Assembly: GCF_040412425.1 (NCBI RefSeq)
Contig: NC_089795.1
Location: 84,417,163 to 84,481,162, forward strand
From: Macrobrachium rosenbergii
Taxonomy: Eukaryota > Arthropoda > Malacostraca > Decapoda > Palaemonidae
DNA length: 64,000 nucleotides
Direction of reading: 5' to 3'
Of this stretch, positions 1 through 11,755 are shown in pieces. The translations under genes were made by a program, and so were the position numbers. The notes below the pieces were generated by a model, which saw only the letters and a list, made by a program, of their open reading frames with translations, ran no database searches and was not told the origin of the DNA. Each line of letters starts with the position of its first letter. Positions within the stretch are counted from its first letter, which is position 1.

Positions 1-960
1 AATATATACCTACGAATATCTTCAGTTGTTTCTCGATGAAAATATTCCATGGAAAATGAACTGTTTATAATTCAGACTGGATTGGTAAAGCATCCATGTA
101 TATATATATCTGTCTGTCTGCTGAACTGTCTGTTTATTTGTGCCTTCTGTCTGTACACCAACTGCATCTGTATGTTTGTTATATTGAGCATAAATTTATT
201 ATAGTTCTTTGCAGAGAGTAGAAAGGTGGAGAAGTTTGCTCATAAGCTAGCTGGGGTCACAAGAGCAAAAATCAAAGACACCTCAGAGTGGGGGAGCAAA
301 GCCCATGAATATGATAAAGAACAAAGTTGAAACTGTTGGATAACTGTGGGATTTTTAGGGGTCTTGTTCCCAAAACAGAAGGAAGACGAAATACGGTTCA
401 GAGAAGGGGTCTATCATTTCACTCTGGAAATTTTGATTTAAGGCGAATTAGGGGTGTCCTTTGAATAGTTAGACAAATTATGATATGATTCATATATAAA
501 GATACCCCCATCAATAATTGTCCAATCCTCTATTAAATTTACGCTGTATGTTTAATGACATAACTATAAGCTTCCCTTTTTATCTAGCAAAAACTTGGCC
601 GCCATAAGACTGAAACGGATATGCGTTGAAATCTTCAGCGTTCGTGTTTATGTTGAGCAATTTATCTCACAAATGGAAATGACTCCTGTTTCAGTAAAAG
701 GTGGACAGGCTACAGATTGCATAAATAGAATTAAGTATTCCGTACTATTCCTTCGCCGTGGATGCATGCGAGCCGGTTGTTACGTCTCGTTTTGTTAAAA
801 TGTAAATAAGCTTCGTACACCTGCCGCTCCTTTTGTCTTTTTCACCTTCATCTAAACTGGTTTTTTCTTCTTATTTTATGACGTCTGTATCTCGTGCGTC
901 TCAAATTTTGTGAAGGGAGAAGAATGTTATTACGAGTCACGCTAGGGAGGTGCCAACAAT

Positions 961-963
<3 letters not shown>
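1..963. other. No clear gene; unique-looking sequence
   Basis: AT-rich sequence with short CTGT repeats near 110-155. Apart from the weak exon candidate at 215-330 I see no coding signal, RNA gene or known repeat. Confidence 0.5.
215..330 (+). CDS. Possible terminal exon of an unknown gene
   Basis: A good-looking acceptor (pyrimidine-rich, TTCTTTGCAG, ending at 214) is followed by an open frame of about 38 codons that ends in TGA at 328-330. The peptide is highly charged (KVEKFAHKLAGVTRAKIKD, then DTSEWGSKAHEYDKEQS), more like coding sequence than the surrounding AT-rich DNA. I do not recognise it. No upstream exon can be seen because the window starts here, and no poly(A) signal sits close behind. 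It could equally be a chance open frame. Confidence 0.15.
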
Positions 964-1019
<56 letters not shown>

Positions 1020-1066
1020 CCAGGATTATAGTGTCATTTTTTCTGCTTCTCAGTTCAGTCAAAATA

Positions 1067-1117
<51 letters not shown>
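964..1117. repeat. Opposed (AG)n and (CT)n tracts
   Basis: A pure (AG)n run at 964-1014 and a pure (CT)n run at 1068-1117 are separated by about 53 bases. They are reverse complements, so the pair forms a roughly 50-bp inverted repeat. The open frames here (RERERE or SLSLSL) are artefacts. Confidence 0.95.
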
Positions 1118-1120
<3 letters not shown>

Positions 1121-1253
1121 GTAATGTATATGTATGGATGCATGCATTCATACAATTGATATTATCTACATTACATACGTGAATTCAACACAGGCGTAGG
1201 TGCATGCTGGAAACATCATAAGCTTGTCGCACGCGTTGTATATGATACAGACA

Positions 1254-1355
<102 letters not shown>

Positions 1356-1741
1356 ACACAGGATTATAGGTTCATGTAGTGTGACAACCTGGCATACTAA
1401 CGTGACAGAGTAATATCACCGTAAACTATGAATTACAGCCAAGGCGATAACAATCAAAACGAAAATGTTGCAATGGCGTGCACTAAGAAAAAAAAAGACG
1501 AACGTAGAAGTATACAAAAAAAAAAAAAAGGATAGAGAACATTAAAAAAAAAATATCTTGCGCTGGCGCAGTATAGCAATCAATAAAATAATTATCTACT
1601 CTTTTTTTTTTAAATCAAAGAGTTTTGGTGGCGACATTATTCACGGCTAAGTTGTCTTATGTAATCATTTACGCTTGCCATACTTGCCGTGCTGAAACTA
1701 AAAGCGAGAAGGAATGAATATTGTGTTTGTGACGTCTTATG

Positions 1742-2059
1742 CCTTAGAATAGAATACAGAATTTAGGCCAACGGCCAAGCGCTGGGACCTATGAGGTCAT
1801 TCAGCGTCGAAACAGAAATCGACAGTAAAGGAGGTTTGAAAGGCGTAACAGGAGGAAAACCTGAAAGCAGTTGCACTGTGAATCAATTGTTAGGAGAGGG
1901 TTGGAAAGCAAGATCGAAGAAAGATAATATGAACGGACGTACAGTTAAAGGAATGAAAAGGGTTGCAGCTATGGGTTGAAGGGACGCTGCAAGGAACCTT
2001 AAGTAATGCCTACAGTGCACCGCATGAGGTGCACTGACGGCACTACCCCGTTGTGGGGG
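1742..2059 (+). mobile_element. Hairpin-ended retroposon, family A, copy 1
   Basis: Near full-length copy of the commonest repeat in the window. It begins with an AATTTAGGCC-like start, has a 5' hairpin (arms around GACC/GGTC), a conserved GTAACAGGAGGAAAACCT block, and a 3' hairpin GTGCACC...GGTGCAC before TGACGGCACTACCCC. It is flanked by a direct repeat CGTCTTATG at 1733-1741 and 2060-2068, extending to 13 bases with one mismatch. That is a target-site duplication, so the copy arrived by retroposition. There is no poly(A) tail and no clear tRNA-type promoter. Confidence 0.85.
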
Positions 2060-2267
2060 CGTCTTATGTCTTGGCTAGTCTTATTTTTTTTATATTTTCT
2101 TTTCCTCATCTGTAAATGTGATTCCTCTACAAAACGGGGAAATATAATCAGTAGAATAATGCCAGTGTAATCATATAGCACTGAGAAATAACACTAAATG
2201 CCCAGGACAGCAAAGGGTCAAGATAATCCAACAATAGTATCGACCATTTAAACTTTACAAAAAAAAA

Positions 2268-2509
2268 AACACACACCCAAATTGGAGAGCAAATATATTT
2301 AAGGAATTCACATACACTTTCGGAGCGTCATGCTCTCTCTTCAGTGTGGAGACACTAAAACCCAGCTATAATTCAATATGAGTGAAGTTAACTCACAATG
2401 AGCTATAGTTCGGTTTTTGTGTCTCCACACTGAAGAGAGAGTATGATGCTCCGAGGCTGTATGTGGATTCCTTAAATATATTTCTCCTCCATTTTGTGCG
2501 TGTATCTGT
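2268..2509. mobile_element. Foldback element (long inverted repeat)
   Basis: Two arms of about 120 bases are reverse complements with few mismatches, meeting near 2388. Both arms carry ATATATTTAAGGAAT, a CTCTCTTCAGTGTGGAGACAC block and a CAGCTATA/AACTATAG block. It looks like a MITE or foldback transposon without coding capacity. I could not find a convincing target-site duplication. Confidence 0.75.
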
Positions 2510-3014
2510 GTTTCTTTTAATCCAGCAATGGAACTGAAATAAGAATAAGATTCATACCCTGCAGCTAGTTATAGAAACTCAAAGATCAAAAGTGTCAGGT
2601 GCAAATGAAGTGCCAATCACACATGTCAGAATTCATCCCGGTGAAGTTGCGTGATGGAGTATGTAGTTATGAAGATATTAAATCCCTCTACCTCATTTCT
2701 CAATAGGTGTTGATTGCCATGACATTGTGTTTGCCCTTCAACTGTGTGTAATTGTTGCAAAGCACGCTTCATTTTGAGTATTACACGCACTCGTGCATCC
2801 AAACATAATGCAATGCGAATTTGAACCTTGTTACTTGCATTTTTATGACGCAATTGGCAGAAAAGGAATTGCTCAGGCGATGATAATTCTCGTAAAAATC
2901 GGTGTCATCAGTCTGGAGGACATAGGAGAAAGAAAGAAACAAGAATCAAGGCCTTCCTCGCAACTGTAAAGAGGAGAAGAACTATGGTAGAGTTTCAAAG
3001 ACTTTTGTCTTTCA
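2510..3014. other. No gene seen
   Basis: Unique-looking non-coding sequence. The minus-strand open frame at 2626-2853 has no recognisable domain. Confidence 0.5.
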
Positions 3015-3671
3015 GTCTCCCTGAGGAAGTTTGTGCAACCGGAACTTCAAAACTGCGAGCGAAGATACATGCATTACTACCTTAAAGCAATATATGGAAG
3101 GAAGGAATATAGAATTTAGGCCAAAGGCCAAGCGCTGGAACCTATGAAGTTATTCAGTAAGAAGGTCTGAAAGGTGTAACAGGAGGAAAACCTCGCAGTT
3201 GCACTATGAAACAATTGTTAGGAGAGGGTGGAAAGTCAGATGGAAGAAAGAGAATATGAACGGAGGCACAGTAAAAGGAATGAAAGAGGCTGCAGCTAGG
3301 GGCCGAACAGACGCTGCAAAGAACCTTAAGTAATGCCTACAGTGCACCATGGTAGATGCACTGACGGCACTACCCCCCTACGAGGAACTTTAAAGCAATT
3401 CTCCTTTTAATAATTTGCTTACATTTTTATCTATGTATTATTTAATTTGATAATTTATTTTTTTTTTTTTTTGCTAATAACTGATCTCTTCTAACTGTAT
3501 TTCCCACTACCTTCTGCTGCGTCTTTAAAACGACAACCATATTCTTTGGAAGTTCGAATTTCAACTAAATGGACCCTGTGGGCTTGTTCCCCATGAATGG
3601 GGTTCTTCCTCTGAATACTACTACTTACTACTACTACTACTACTACTACTAATAATAATAATAATAATAAT
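3015..3671 (+). mobile_element. LINE 3' end, interrupted by a retroposon
   Basis: 3' end of a non-LTR retrotransposon. It has a decayed C-terminal coding remnant (SLPEE-like, 3015-3081) and the characteristic 3' untranslated region (TTCTTTGGAAG, GGGCTTGTTCC, ATGAATGGGGTTC). It ends in a triplet tail (TAC)n then (TAA)n at 3627-3671. A family A retroposon splits it at 3092-3389. Other copies of the same 3' end lie near 21.3, 27.8, 50.8, 59.7 and 60.5 kb. Confidence 0.75.
3092..3389 (+). mobile_element. Hairpin-ended retroposon, family A, copy 2 (nested)
   Basis: Complete copy inserted inside a LINE 3' region. The 10-bp direct repeat TTAAAGCAAT at 3082-3091 and 3390-3399 flanks it, and the LINE sequence continues on the far side. 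The 3' hairpin loop differs slightly from the consensus. Confidence 0.88.
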
Positions 3672-6600
3672 CAAGAGAGGGAAGCTGGAGTATTAGTTAC
3701 CTCATTCAAGGAGGTTATGCACTGATTCGGTTTGTTTGTTTGTTAGTAGGACCGGGCAAAAAGTTACGTGTGGATTTTTACGAAAATATTGCCAAAGGTG
3801 GGCCTCAAGACAGGCAACACTTCAATATTTTTTGGGAGGGATAGGAATGTAACGCTCTGGGAAAAGGAATTTTGGGAGATGGGGTGATCAGCTTTTAAAG
3901 AGATATTTGTCTCTGATCGTTTTTATTGACACTATATGTCCTTATTTTTTCTTGCTCTGAATTTGCCCATTTCAAGTCAACCTATGAATTATTCAGTTTC
4001 TTTTGCCTGACCATTGCAAATAAAGGCTTAGTTTTTTTTTTTTTGGGGAAGCTTTTTTTTTGGGGGGGGTCGCAATGACAAATGGCAACATTTGGGAGTT
4101 TTCTTCTTCCATAATGAATTTTCTGATCCTTTAGTTTTAAAACTTCACCTTCTAAATTGTCGATATTATTCAAGGTCAAAATACTAATATATTAAATATA
4201 AAGATAGTTTGAACAATCATAGTCTAACTCGATGCTGAGTACCATATTGCTTCAATAATAAAGGATCGGAACTAAATTTATTCACTGAAGGAATAAGAAA
4301 TCCAGTCTCCCGAAAATTCAAACTCCATGAGCTTCGCTCTTCAGAAGCGCCAGGTCATTAGAAGTGGAAAACAACCAGATTAAAAATCATAGGTTTTGTT
4401 CTTCCAACGATACCTCCACAAGAGACATGTCATCACAACTGACAGTGACATGGCGATAGTGATGACAAAGATGACGTGCAGGGGAGGGAGGAAACGAATG
4501 GAGGAGTCCCAGAGGTGTAGCCTACCTTATCTGCTAGCGACACCCCTCCCCCCATCCACACACCCCTCCCATTCCCCCCTAGGTGGTGTTGCAACTGTTG
4601 CACACTTGTAGCCTCTCATCCATGATCAACAACCTTTCGCAATCATTGTAATAATTCACGAGAGTTTTGCTCTGTGATTACTTCTCATTGTGCATACGTT
4701 CGTACTCTCTCTTCTTCTTCTTCTTCTTCTTCTTCTTCTTCTTCTTCTGTGGTAAAGAACCCCAGGTAATCTTCCGCAAAGGAGAGGACACTCGACAAGA
4801 AATTTGTCAGAATTCACAGACGAACTTTTTCCCTATTTTTTTTAAGCTCGACAAAATATCCCCTTGCGCAACACCATGACGTTATTTTCTCCATCTGTTC
4901 TGAGTCTGTTTCATCTTTTGTGTTTGAAGGGCCAGCATTCCTCCTTTATTATATTGGGTATTATCCTTCTCTTATGCATTCATTTATGCCTTTGGGACAA
5001 TGTTTTAATTGTTTTTATCTTCCGAGATCTCTAACTTTACGAATATTAATCATCTCCACTCGTACGTTTTCCGGTATGATTTTTTTCCTTGATGGAGAAC
5101 CTGTTATTTTAGTAATCCTTAACAGAAGTGGCTCTACTTCCCTATAAAAAAAAACTACAATTTTTTTTTATCTATTTCATTTTCTTTTCATGATCGTGTG
5201 ACACTGGTTTTATTTATGATTTTTTAAATAACTCCAGGCCTCACCAATGGTTTTCAAGCATTCGCTAAAACATTCGTTTTCTCTTATCGACAACAGTTTC
5301 CCTGACAGAGTACGCCCGAGGATGATGCTCATGAGTTCACTGACATTCAGTCCACTTCCTAGAAACGATGATAGGACTTATTCGTGAACGTGAACTGATG
5401 TGCCGTTGCAAAGGCAGTAATTCTAACGCCCTTCCGACCGGTTTTCAAACGGAGATTCCTTCAAGTGGAATGGAAAGTTTAAACTCACAGAAGATGAAAT
5501 CATAATATGCATTACACTGTTCTTCAGTTGAATAACACACAGAAAGAAGATGATCACAGTCATGCTCAAGATGGCCCTTTTTCGTAGCAAGCACAGAAAA
5601 AGAAAAGAACACTTTCTAGCCATCTGCTTGGAGAAAGCGAAACTACGTCTCAACAAGCGAATGCCGCCTTGCCTGCTTTAGTAAGCAGAAATCTTGATCA
5701 TCTGTCCCCATGTGCCATTTTCAGAAGGGAAAAGAAGAAAATCTCTGTACAGCTGCAATGTAAGAGAAACTTTGTCTGTGATCACCATTAAATACCACCC
5801 TCGGAGTCTCGATGAGTTTGAGAACATCTTTAGCCTCGGGAAGAAATCGGAAAATTGAGCACCACCCAGCGCACGAAACATATACAACTAAGGCTTCACT
5901 ATTCTTAAGATGATGTACCTTGCGTGAATGTTAAAGGCATACTATTGTCTTTAACACTGTAGAATTTCGACGGACACTTTTCAAGCTAGTTTTTTGCAAG
6001 TTTCACTCAGTTTCCACTTTCATGCGGATACTAATATCTATAGTCTTAAGCAATATTCCATGTAGATGTTATCGTTGTTTGTAGTCCATCTTAATGCATT
6101 AGTATGGTGATGCTGACGCAAAACATTGAGTGACAACATGCATATATAAATATACTATCCAGATGCATACAGCAGATTCTCTCTCAATAACGTTAGGAGG
6201 CCCTGTTCCTCATGCACGCGCACATATCTAATAGGATCTCATGCACACACACATATGTAAGAGGATGACCATGGAAATGAAACAAGAGAGACAGGAGGGT
6301 GTTGTAATACAGGTAGCTTTTCTGCTCTTCATCAGACAGAGAAACAAATAAAAACTACCTGTAATGTAACGCTTTTCTGTTTCCTTGTGTTCTATCGCAT
6401 GAACAGGCTGCGGACTGGCTGTACAAAGGGACGAAGGGGTTAGAAAGAACAAGATTAGTATTGTAGCTTGTAGAATTGGTGGTGGGGGTTGGGGGTAAGG
6501 GTTTGCGCTAGGTTAGTTTAGGTTAGGTAACATCAGTACCAGTGCGCACGCGCTCCCGACCTTCTCCTTCCCAGCACACTTCTTTGTGTATAACTGCAAG

Positions 6601-6759
6601 TATCAATTTACAATCATGTAAAAAAAACATGCCATTGATGTTTCGTGTCACTGTATTTTTTATACGAATATTCTTCTTCACTGCACGCTTCCTGTATAAA
6701 TGTAGTTATGAACTTATACACGCAAATGCATATCGTAGACGTGCCTCCTTTTAATGCAG
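3672..6759. other. Non-coding stretch upstream of the caveolin exon
   Basis: Mostly AT-rich with poly-T and poly-G runs near 4031-4068 and a (CTT)n run at 4709-4747. Apart from the exon candidate on the - strand at 5489-5623 I see no supported gene. No first caveolin exon could be identified here. Confidence 0.5.
5489..5623 (-). CDS. Candidate first coding exon of a type II membrane protein
   Basis: On the - strand an ATG at 5623-5621 directly follows a pyrimidine-rich acceptor ending CAAGCAG. Exactly 45 codons later comes a consensus donor, GTGAGT (5488-5483). The peptide has a short basic N-terminus (MARKC, RKRA) and a hydrophobic segment (ILSMTVIIFFLCVIQL, about residues 19-34). This is the layout of a signal anchor, as in Golgi glycosyl- or sulfotransferases. 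No downstream exon was recognised, so the family cannot be named. It could be chance, since hydrophobic peptides arise easily from T-rich DNA. Confidence 0.3.
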
Positions 6760-6950
6760 GACACTCACAAACCTCCTCCGCCCTCTCTGTAGGACCCGTT
6801 GACCCGAACAAGCTCGAAGGAGACGAGTCACAGGAGATCCGAAAGGACTCGGCCAAGGAGAAGTCCGCCAAGGGAAATCGCATGGGAGGAGAGACGTCAC
6901 CATTCGCCATGGACAACAGGGATCCTAACAACTTGAATCCGCACATCCAG
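6760..6950 (+). CDS. CAV: Caveolin, N-terminal coding exon
   Basis: The exon encodes an acidic/charged N-terminal stretch (PVDPNKLEGDESQEIRKD) and ends with MDNRDPNNLNPHIQ, the conserved N-terminal run just before the caveolin signature. Caveolins are hairpin membrane proteins that shape caveolae and bind cholesterol. The exon closes in phase 0 on CAG at a perfect donor (GTAAGG). Two acceptors are possible, both in the same phase: 6759 (TTTTAATGCAG) or 6792 (CTCTCTGTAG). The reading frame is also open further upstream, so an ATG near 6711 or 6882 as start cannot be ruled out. The next exon lies 20.5 kb downstream. The link rests on the protein match and matching splice phase. Confidence 0.8.
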
Positions 6951-7486
6951 GTAAGGATTACGTTGGGATTTTTGTAGGATTTCCCTCACCCAGTGCTCCA
7001 GGTAACCCTGAAGGTGGATTTGATCACGTTAAAAATGAAGTTTTTTCGGTGGTGGATTTGATAAAGTTCAAATGAAGTTTTTTCTTCACTGTTTTGAATG
7101 AGAGGTATTGAAAGAAGTCACTGTGGGTAGAATTGATTTAAACTTTTCATGTTTTGAAAATTAAAGAATTTTTGGATTGTCTTCAATGACCGGCGTCCAT
7201 TTAAATAAATGTGTGTAACTCATTTCAACACTTATAATTACAATGAATTGAATTAAATATAGCTTAAGCACTTTGAAAGTGTCATAACACTATATTATTT
7301 TTAATTATTCACTTGGATGAAATTACACTTACTATTCTACTAAAGGAAAAATCTACGCCAAATCAATCCCACTAATAACACGGTTCTTTTTTATATATAA
7401 CTTGATCGATTATTGTAAAGGTTACCTGAATCCTTAATGAAAATGAAATTGCATTTAATTTATCGCATGCTGAATAATAAAATAGA

Positions 7487-7676
7487 GAACTTGGGCCAAA
7501 GGCCAAGCGCTGGGACCTATGAGGTCATTCAGCGCTGAAAAGGAAATCGACAGTAGAAGGTTTGAAAGGTGTAACAGGAGGAAAACCTCAAAGCAGTTGG
7601 ACTATGAAACAGTTGTTAGAGAGGGTGGAAAGTGCGATGGAAGAAAGTGAATAGGAACGGAGATACAGTAAAAGAA
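7487..7676 (+). mobile_element. Family A retroposon, copy 3, 3'-truncated
   Basis: Carries the 5' hairpin (AGCGCTG...CAGCGCT) and the AGGAGGAAAACCT block but stops after GATACAGTAAAAG. The 3' hairpin is missing. Confidence 0.8.
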
Positions 7677-7839
7677 CATACTGTGCAAGAAAAATCATTT
7701 GCAACACAACGTCTCAATTGCGTGCATACGGTTGACAACGACTCAAAAAAGTACTTAATACTCACCTAACTCTTTAGGCCTATGTAAGTCTACTCGAAAA
7801 ACCTAGGTGGGACTCAATTATCAAAGTTAGAAACATAAG

Positions 7840-8262
7840 GGAACAAGTAAGAAATGAGACGAAGTTTGAGACGAAGTTTCTTCGGCGCAACCGAGTTTTC
7901 TCCACAGCTTATAATCAAGGCCACCAACAACAGCTCTATCTTTCGGTGATCTCTGTATAATGCTGTATGAGCCGCGGCCCATGAAACTCTCAGCCGGCCG
8001 CGGTGGCCTGTGTTGTTGCGTTGCCAGAAGCACGATCATGGCTAACTTTAACCTTAAATAAAATAAAAACTACTGAGGTTAGAGGGCTGCAATTTGGTAT
8101 GTTTGATGATTGGAGGGTGGATGATCAACATCACAGTTTGTAGCCCTCTAGCCTCAGCAGTTTTAAAGATATGTGGGCGGACAGAAAAAGTGCAGCCAGA
8201 AAAAAAGTGCGGACGGACAGACACAGCCGGCACAACAGTTCCCTTTTCAGAAAACTAAAAAT
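7840..8262. mobile_element. Hairpin-ended Helitron/Helentron-like element, family B, copy 1
   Basis: Contains the family landmarks: a CTTCGGCGCA hairpin remnant at one end, a GGTGATCTCTGTATAATGCT block, ATGAAACTCTCAGCC, and a central foldback whose arms read AGAGGGCTGCAATTTGG and TAGCCCTCTAGCCTCAG. The far end is TCAGAAAACTAAAA. It has no coding sequence. The terminal hairpin is damaged by a local ACGAAGTTTGAG duplication. Confidence 0.75.
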
Positions 8263-8953
8263 GAAATAGGGATTTTGACTTGTGTAGGTGTCTTGAACCG
8301 TTATTACCAAAAAATCAACGAATCAGTAGATAAATAGATAGATAAATAATAAGGTTCAACAGTTCAGTGATACAGTAATTTTGAAAGCCACATCTGCATC
8401 CGTCAAAGACACGCCAAGCCTGGCATCGAGGTCTATAAGATCTTTGTCAATTGCTCCGTGCATGAGCGTTCAACCATTCGAACTAGGCAAACGACACCCA
8501 AGAGGGATATTTATGGAAAGTCATATATATAACTTAAATAAGTTTCGCTTAACTGGATGACCGTGAGAAAAATAACTTTCCGCTGTCAATGCCGTTTTTC
8601 GTTCGTGGCCGGGTGGTAGCTGAACGCACACTCGACCCGCGCAGAGAAAGCCCGGGAATTTCGGGAAACAATCGATGGAGATTTTTTCGGTAATTTCAGG
8701 TCTCTCATTCAAAGAACATCGTTCCCATTCACTTTCCACGTTAAAGGGATGGGAAAGTTGATAATAAGAGTGACCATTTAACCATAATGAGTGAGAACGG
8801 GTTCAAATAATGAGGGGCGGGACAGGGAATAGGTTTTTGCGTACGATGTCGAAGGGGAACATAACAAAAAGATTCTCGTTTTTTAACTTTCAGTTCGAAT
8901 TTTTGGGAGAGGAGCAGACTTAGATGTTTTCCTTGTTGCAATGGCAGAACTCA
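8263..8953. other. No gene seen
   Basis: Unique-looking intronic sequence with a short GATA-rich patch at 8330-8350. No supported feature. Confidence 0.5.
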
Positions 8954-9270
8954 GTTGAACTGAATTGAACTGAATATAGAATTTAGGCCAAAGCCCAACC
9001 ACTGGGACCTACGAGGTCATTCAGAGCTGAAACGGAAATTGACAGCGAAAGGTTTGAAAGGTGTAACAGGAGGAAAACCTCAAAGCAGTTGCACTGTGAA
9101 TCAATTGTTAGGAGAGGGTTGGAAAGTAAGAAGGAAGAGAATATGAATGGAGTTACAGCAAAACGAGCGAAAGGGGTTGCAGCTAGGGGCTGTAGGCACG
9201 CTGCAAAGAACCTTAAGTAATGCCTACAGTGCACCGCATGAGGTGCACTGACGGCCCTAACAGCCAACGG
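8954..9270 (+). mobile_element. Family A retroposon, copy 4
   Basis: Full-length copy with both end structures. It is flanked by an 11-bp perfect direct repeat GGCAGAACTCA at 8943-8953 and 9271-9281. Confidence 0.88.
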
Positions 9271-9281
9271 GGCAGAACTCA

Positions 9282-10310
9282 TCTGAAGAAGAGCCCATTT
9301 TGTCTTTTCTTGGAAAGACACAGACATTACAACAGCCTATTAATAGTTATCTTTAAAACAGTGAGAACAAATGACCAAGACTGGTAAAAGAAAGTGTTTT
9401 TAATATGAAAACACGAGAAATAAGCATAGTCATCAATAACAATAATTATAACATGAAGAATAATGCCTTATAAAGATTACAAAAACCGAGACCACCGTGC
9501 TTCCCAAAGTTCACTGACACGATATTCGAAACTGGGCGATCAGCGTCGAAATGGCCTTAAGGGAGATTCATTTTTGCCATCTAAGCAACGAGAGTTTCTA
9601 CGTCCTTTTTGTTACGGCAAGGTCTGCTTTGTGCACCAGTTGGCGAAATAATGATTATAAACACCCTGCTACACATTTTTTCCCCTTTTTGTCCAAAATA
9701 ATTCTGCTCGGTTTTCCATGAAACAAACTTCTGTCCGTTGTAGTACTACGCTTGTATAGGCGCATGGCGCTGTACTGAAAGTTGCTCAGTTTAATAGTCT
9801 AATAATTATCTACGTATAAATAGCGCGCAGATACCAAGAACTACTGTATTATTACTGTTGTCAGCAATCACGACTAACTCCTCGTAGTAGTCAGCCAGAC
9901 TGGTTTGTCATCAACGAGGTGAAAATTATGACGATGAACATTTCTCAGTTTATCGATGAACACAAAAGAAAAATCTCGGTACCGAGTTTTCGCGGGTGAA
10001 TTAGAGGTTCCGTCGGTATCCCTCGATGTGTATCCTGCCATGTCATTACACACGGACGGATATCTAGAATCGTAAATGCTCTCTCTCTCTCTCTCTCTCT
10101 CTCCACTTTTGGACCATAACGAGGTAAGTTGTTATGAATCCGTTGGATTGGTGGAAAAATATTACTGATTATAGAGGAGATTATTACGTGTTATAAGGTT
10201 TTTCTCAAAACGTATTGTATCCAGTAAACGGGTGACCCAATCTGTTTTGAGGTTTCTTGAGTGAAAGGGTGGGGTTCCGTAGGGTATGGATATATTATCC
10301 TTTATGTATA
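9282..10310. other. No gene seen
   Basis: Unique-looking sequence with one short (CT)n tract at 10079-10102. The open frame at 9463-9651 has no recognisable domain. Confidence 0.5.
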
Positions 10311-10438
10311 ATAAATAATGTATATAAATATATATGCACATATATATTATATATAATACATATAATATATATATACTATATATATATTATATATACACAT
10401 AAACATATATAGTATATATAATTATATATATATATATA

Positions 10439-10490
<52 letters not shown>

Positions 10491-10590
10491 AATATGAAAA
10501 TATACACATATATATGTGTATGTATGCATATATAATTGTTTATACATATATGTACATACATTATATATATATGAATATATATATATACTG
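10310..10590. repeat. AT-rich cryptic microsatellite
   Basis: Mixed (AT)n, ATAC and ATGTAT repeats, with the purest run at about 10443-10486. Confidence 0.9.
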
Positions 10591-10735
10591 TATATACACA
10601 TTATTAATTGGGAATGTAGGTAATACATGGTATGAATGAAAGGTAACCAAGGCCCCTCATGTTAAAGATCTCAGTATGAAAGAGGAAAAAATTAATGACT
10701 GACGCGCAGATGGAAAAAATAGCGAAAAGCCGAGT

Positions 10736-10739
<4 letters not shown>

Positions 10740-10802
<63 letters not shown>

Positions 10803-10905
10803 CTTTACAGTTGTTTGATGGAAGACCATCTACGGAAGTAAATATAAGGTAATGATTATCCTTTTTTTTTAGAAGGCACACCCATTTCGGACTTGCCTAT
10901 ACCAG

Positions 10906-10974
<69 letters not shown>
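10740..10974. repeat. (AG)n and (TTA)n microsatellites
   Basis: (AG)n at 10740-10797 and (TTA)n at about 10906-10974. Confidence 0.95.
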
Positions 10975-11155
10975 GAGAGTAAATTCCCACCCAATGGGTT
11001 GGCTGAAAATGCAGACAAATCAGCATCACTGTCAAATTCAACTGCTGAATCTAAGAAAAGTTATAAGTACATAAATAAATCCATAGTACCATCGCTGCAT
11101 CATACACCTCCACGCAAGGTTCATTAGCAGCTCACTGGTACCCTAACACATTCTT

Positions 11156-11158
<3 letters not shown>

Positions 11159-11204
<46 letters not shown>

Positions 11205-11213
11205 TATTATTAT
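11159..11213. repeat. (TAA)n followed by (TTA)n
   Basis: A run of TAA units turns into ATTATTATT, a small inverted triplet pair. Confidence 0.9.
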
Positions 11214-11697
11214 TCTATCCTATCCACCTACACCTTGCATTTACTCTCGATCTTTGTGAAGTTAGGGGCCCTGGGACCGTCTCATTCACTCCTCTCTTCA
11301 TACTGTTTCCCCTTACATAATGTTAAAGTGATCAACTCAAGATATATAGATCTAATGTATCGCCATAATTATCATCTGTAAACTTATCGTAATCTTAGTA
11401 TGACTTGATTAGTAGCTCATCCTTCGTGTTCCTAAGAAAATGTCACAAAAACTCTTCTTCTGATTCCCAGAGCTCAGATTCTCCTTAGAAGCACAAAAAT
11501 GAAGAAAGGAAACACTATCACACGTACACACATACACACACATACACACATATACATACACGCAATTGCGATCCCGTACACGCACTTACGCTACTCTACT
11601 TCCGGTTCATACTCATTTTTTTGTCCCGAGAAGCCAAAAGAACTCATCCCGAAATTAGCAGGTACCTTTACCCGGCTCAGAACAGTAGCGGAAGTCA

Positions 11698-11700
<3 letters not shown>

Positions 11701-11754
<54 letters not shown>
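11701..11754. repeat. (AG)n microsatellite
   Basis: Pure AG dinucleotides, about 27 units. A short (CA)n-like stretch lies near 11520-11550. Confidence 0.95.

Positions 11755-11755
<1 letters not shown>

Noticed and set aside
6614..6946. 110-codon minus-strand frame over the first caveolin exon
   Set aside because: Shadow frame; the + strand has the caveolin motif and splice sites.
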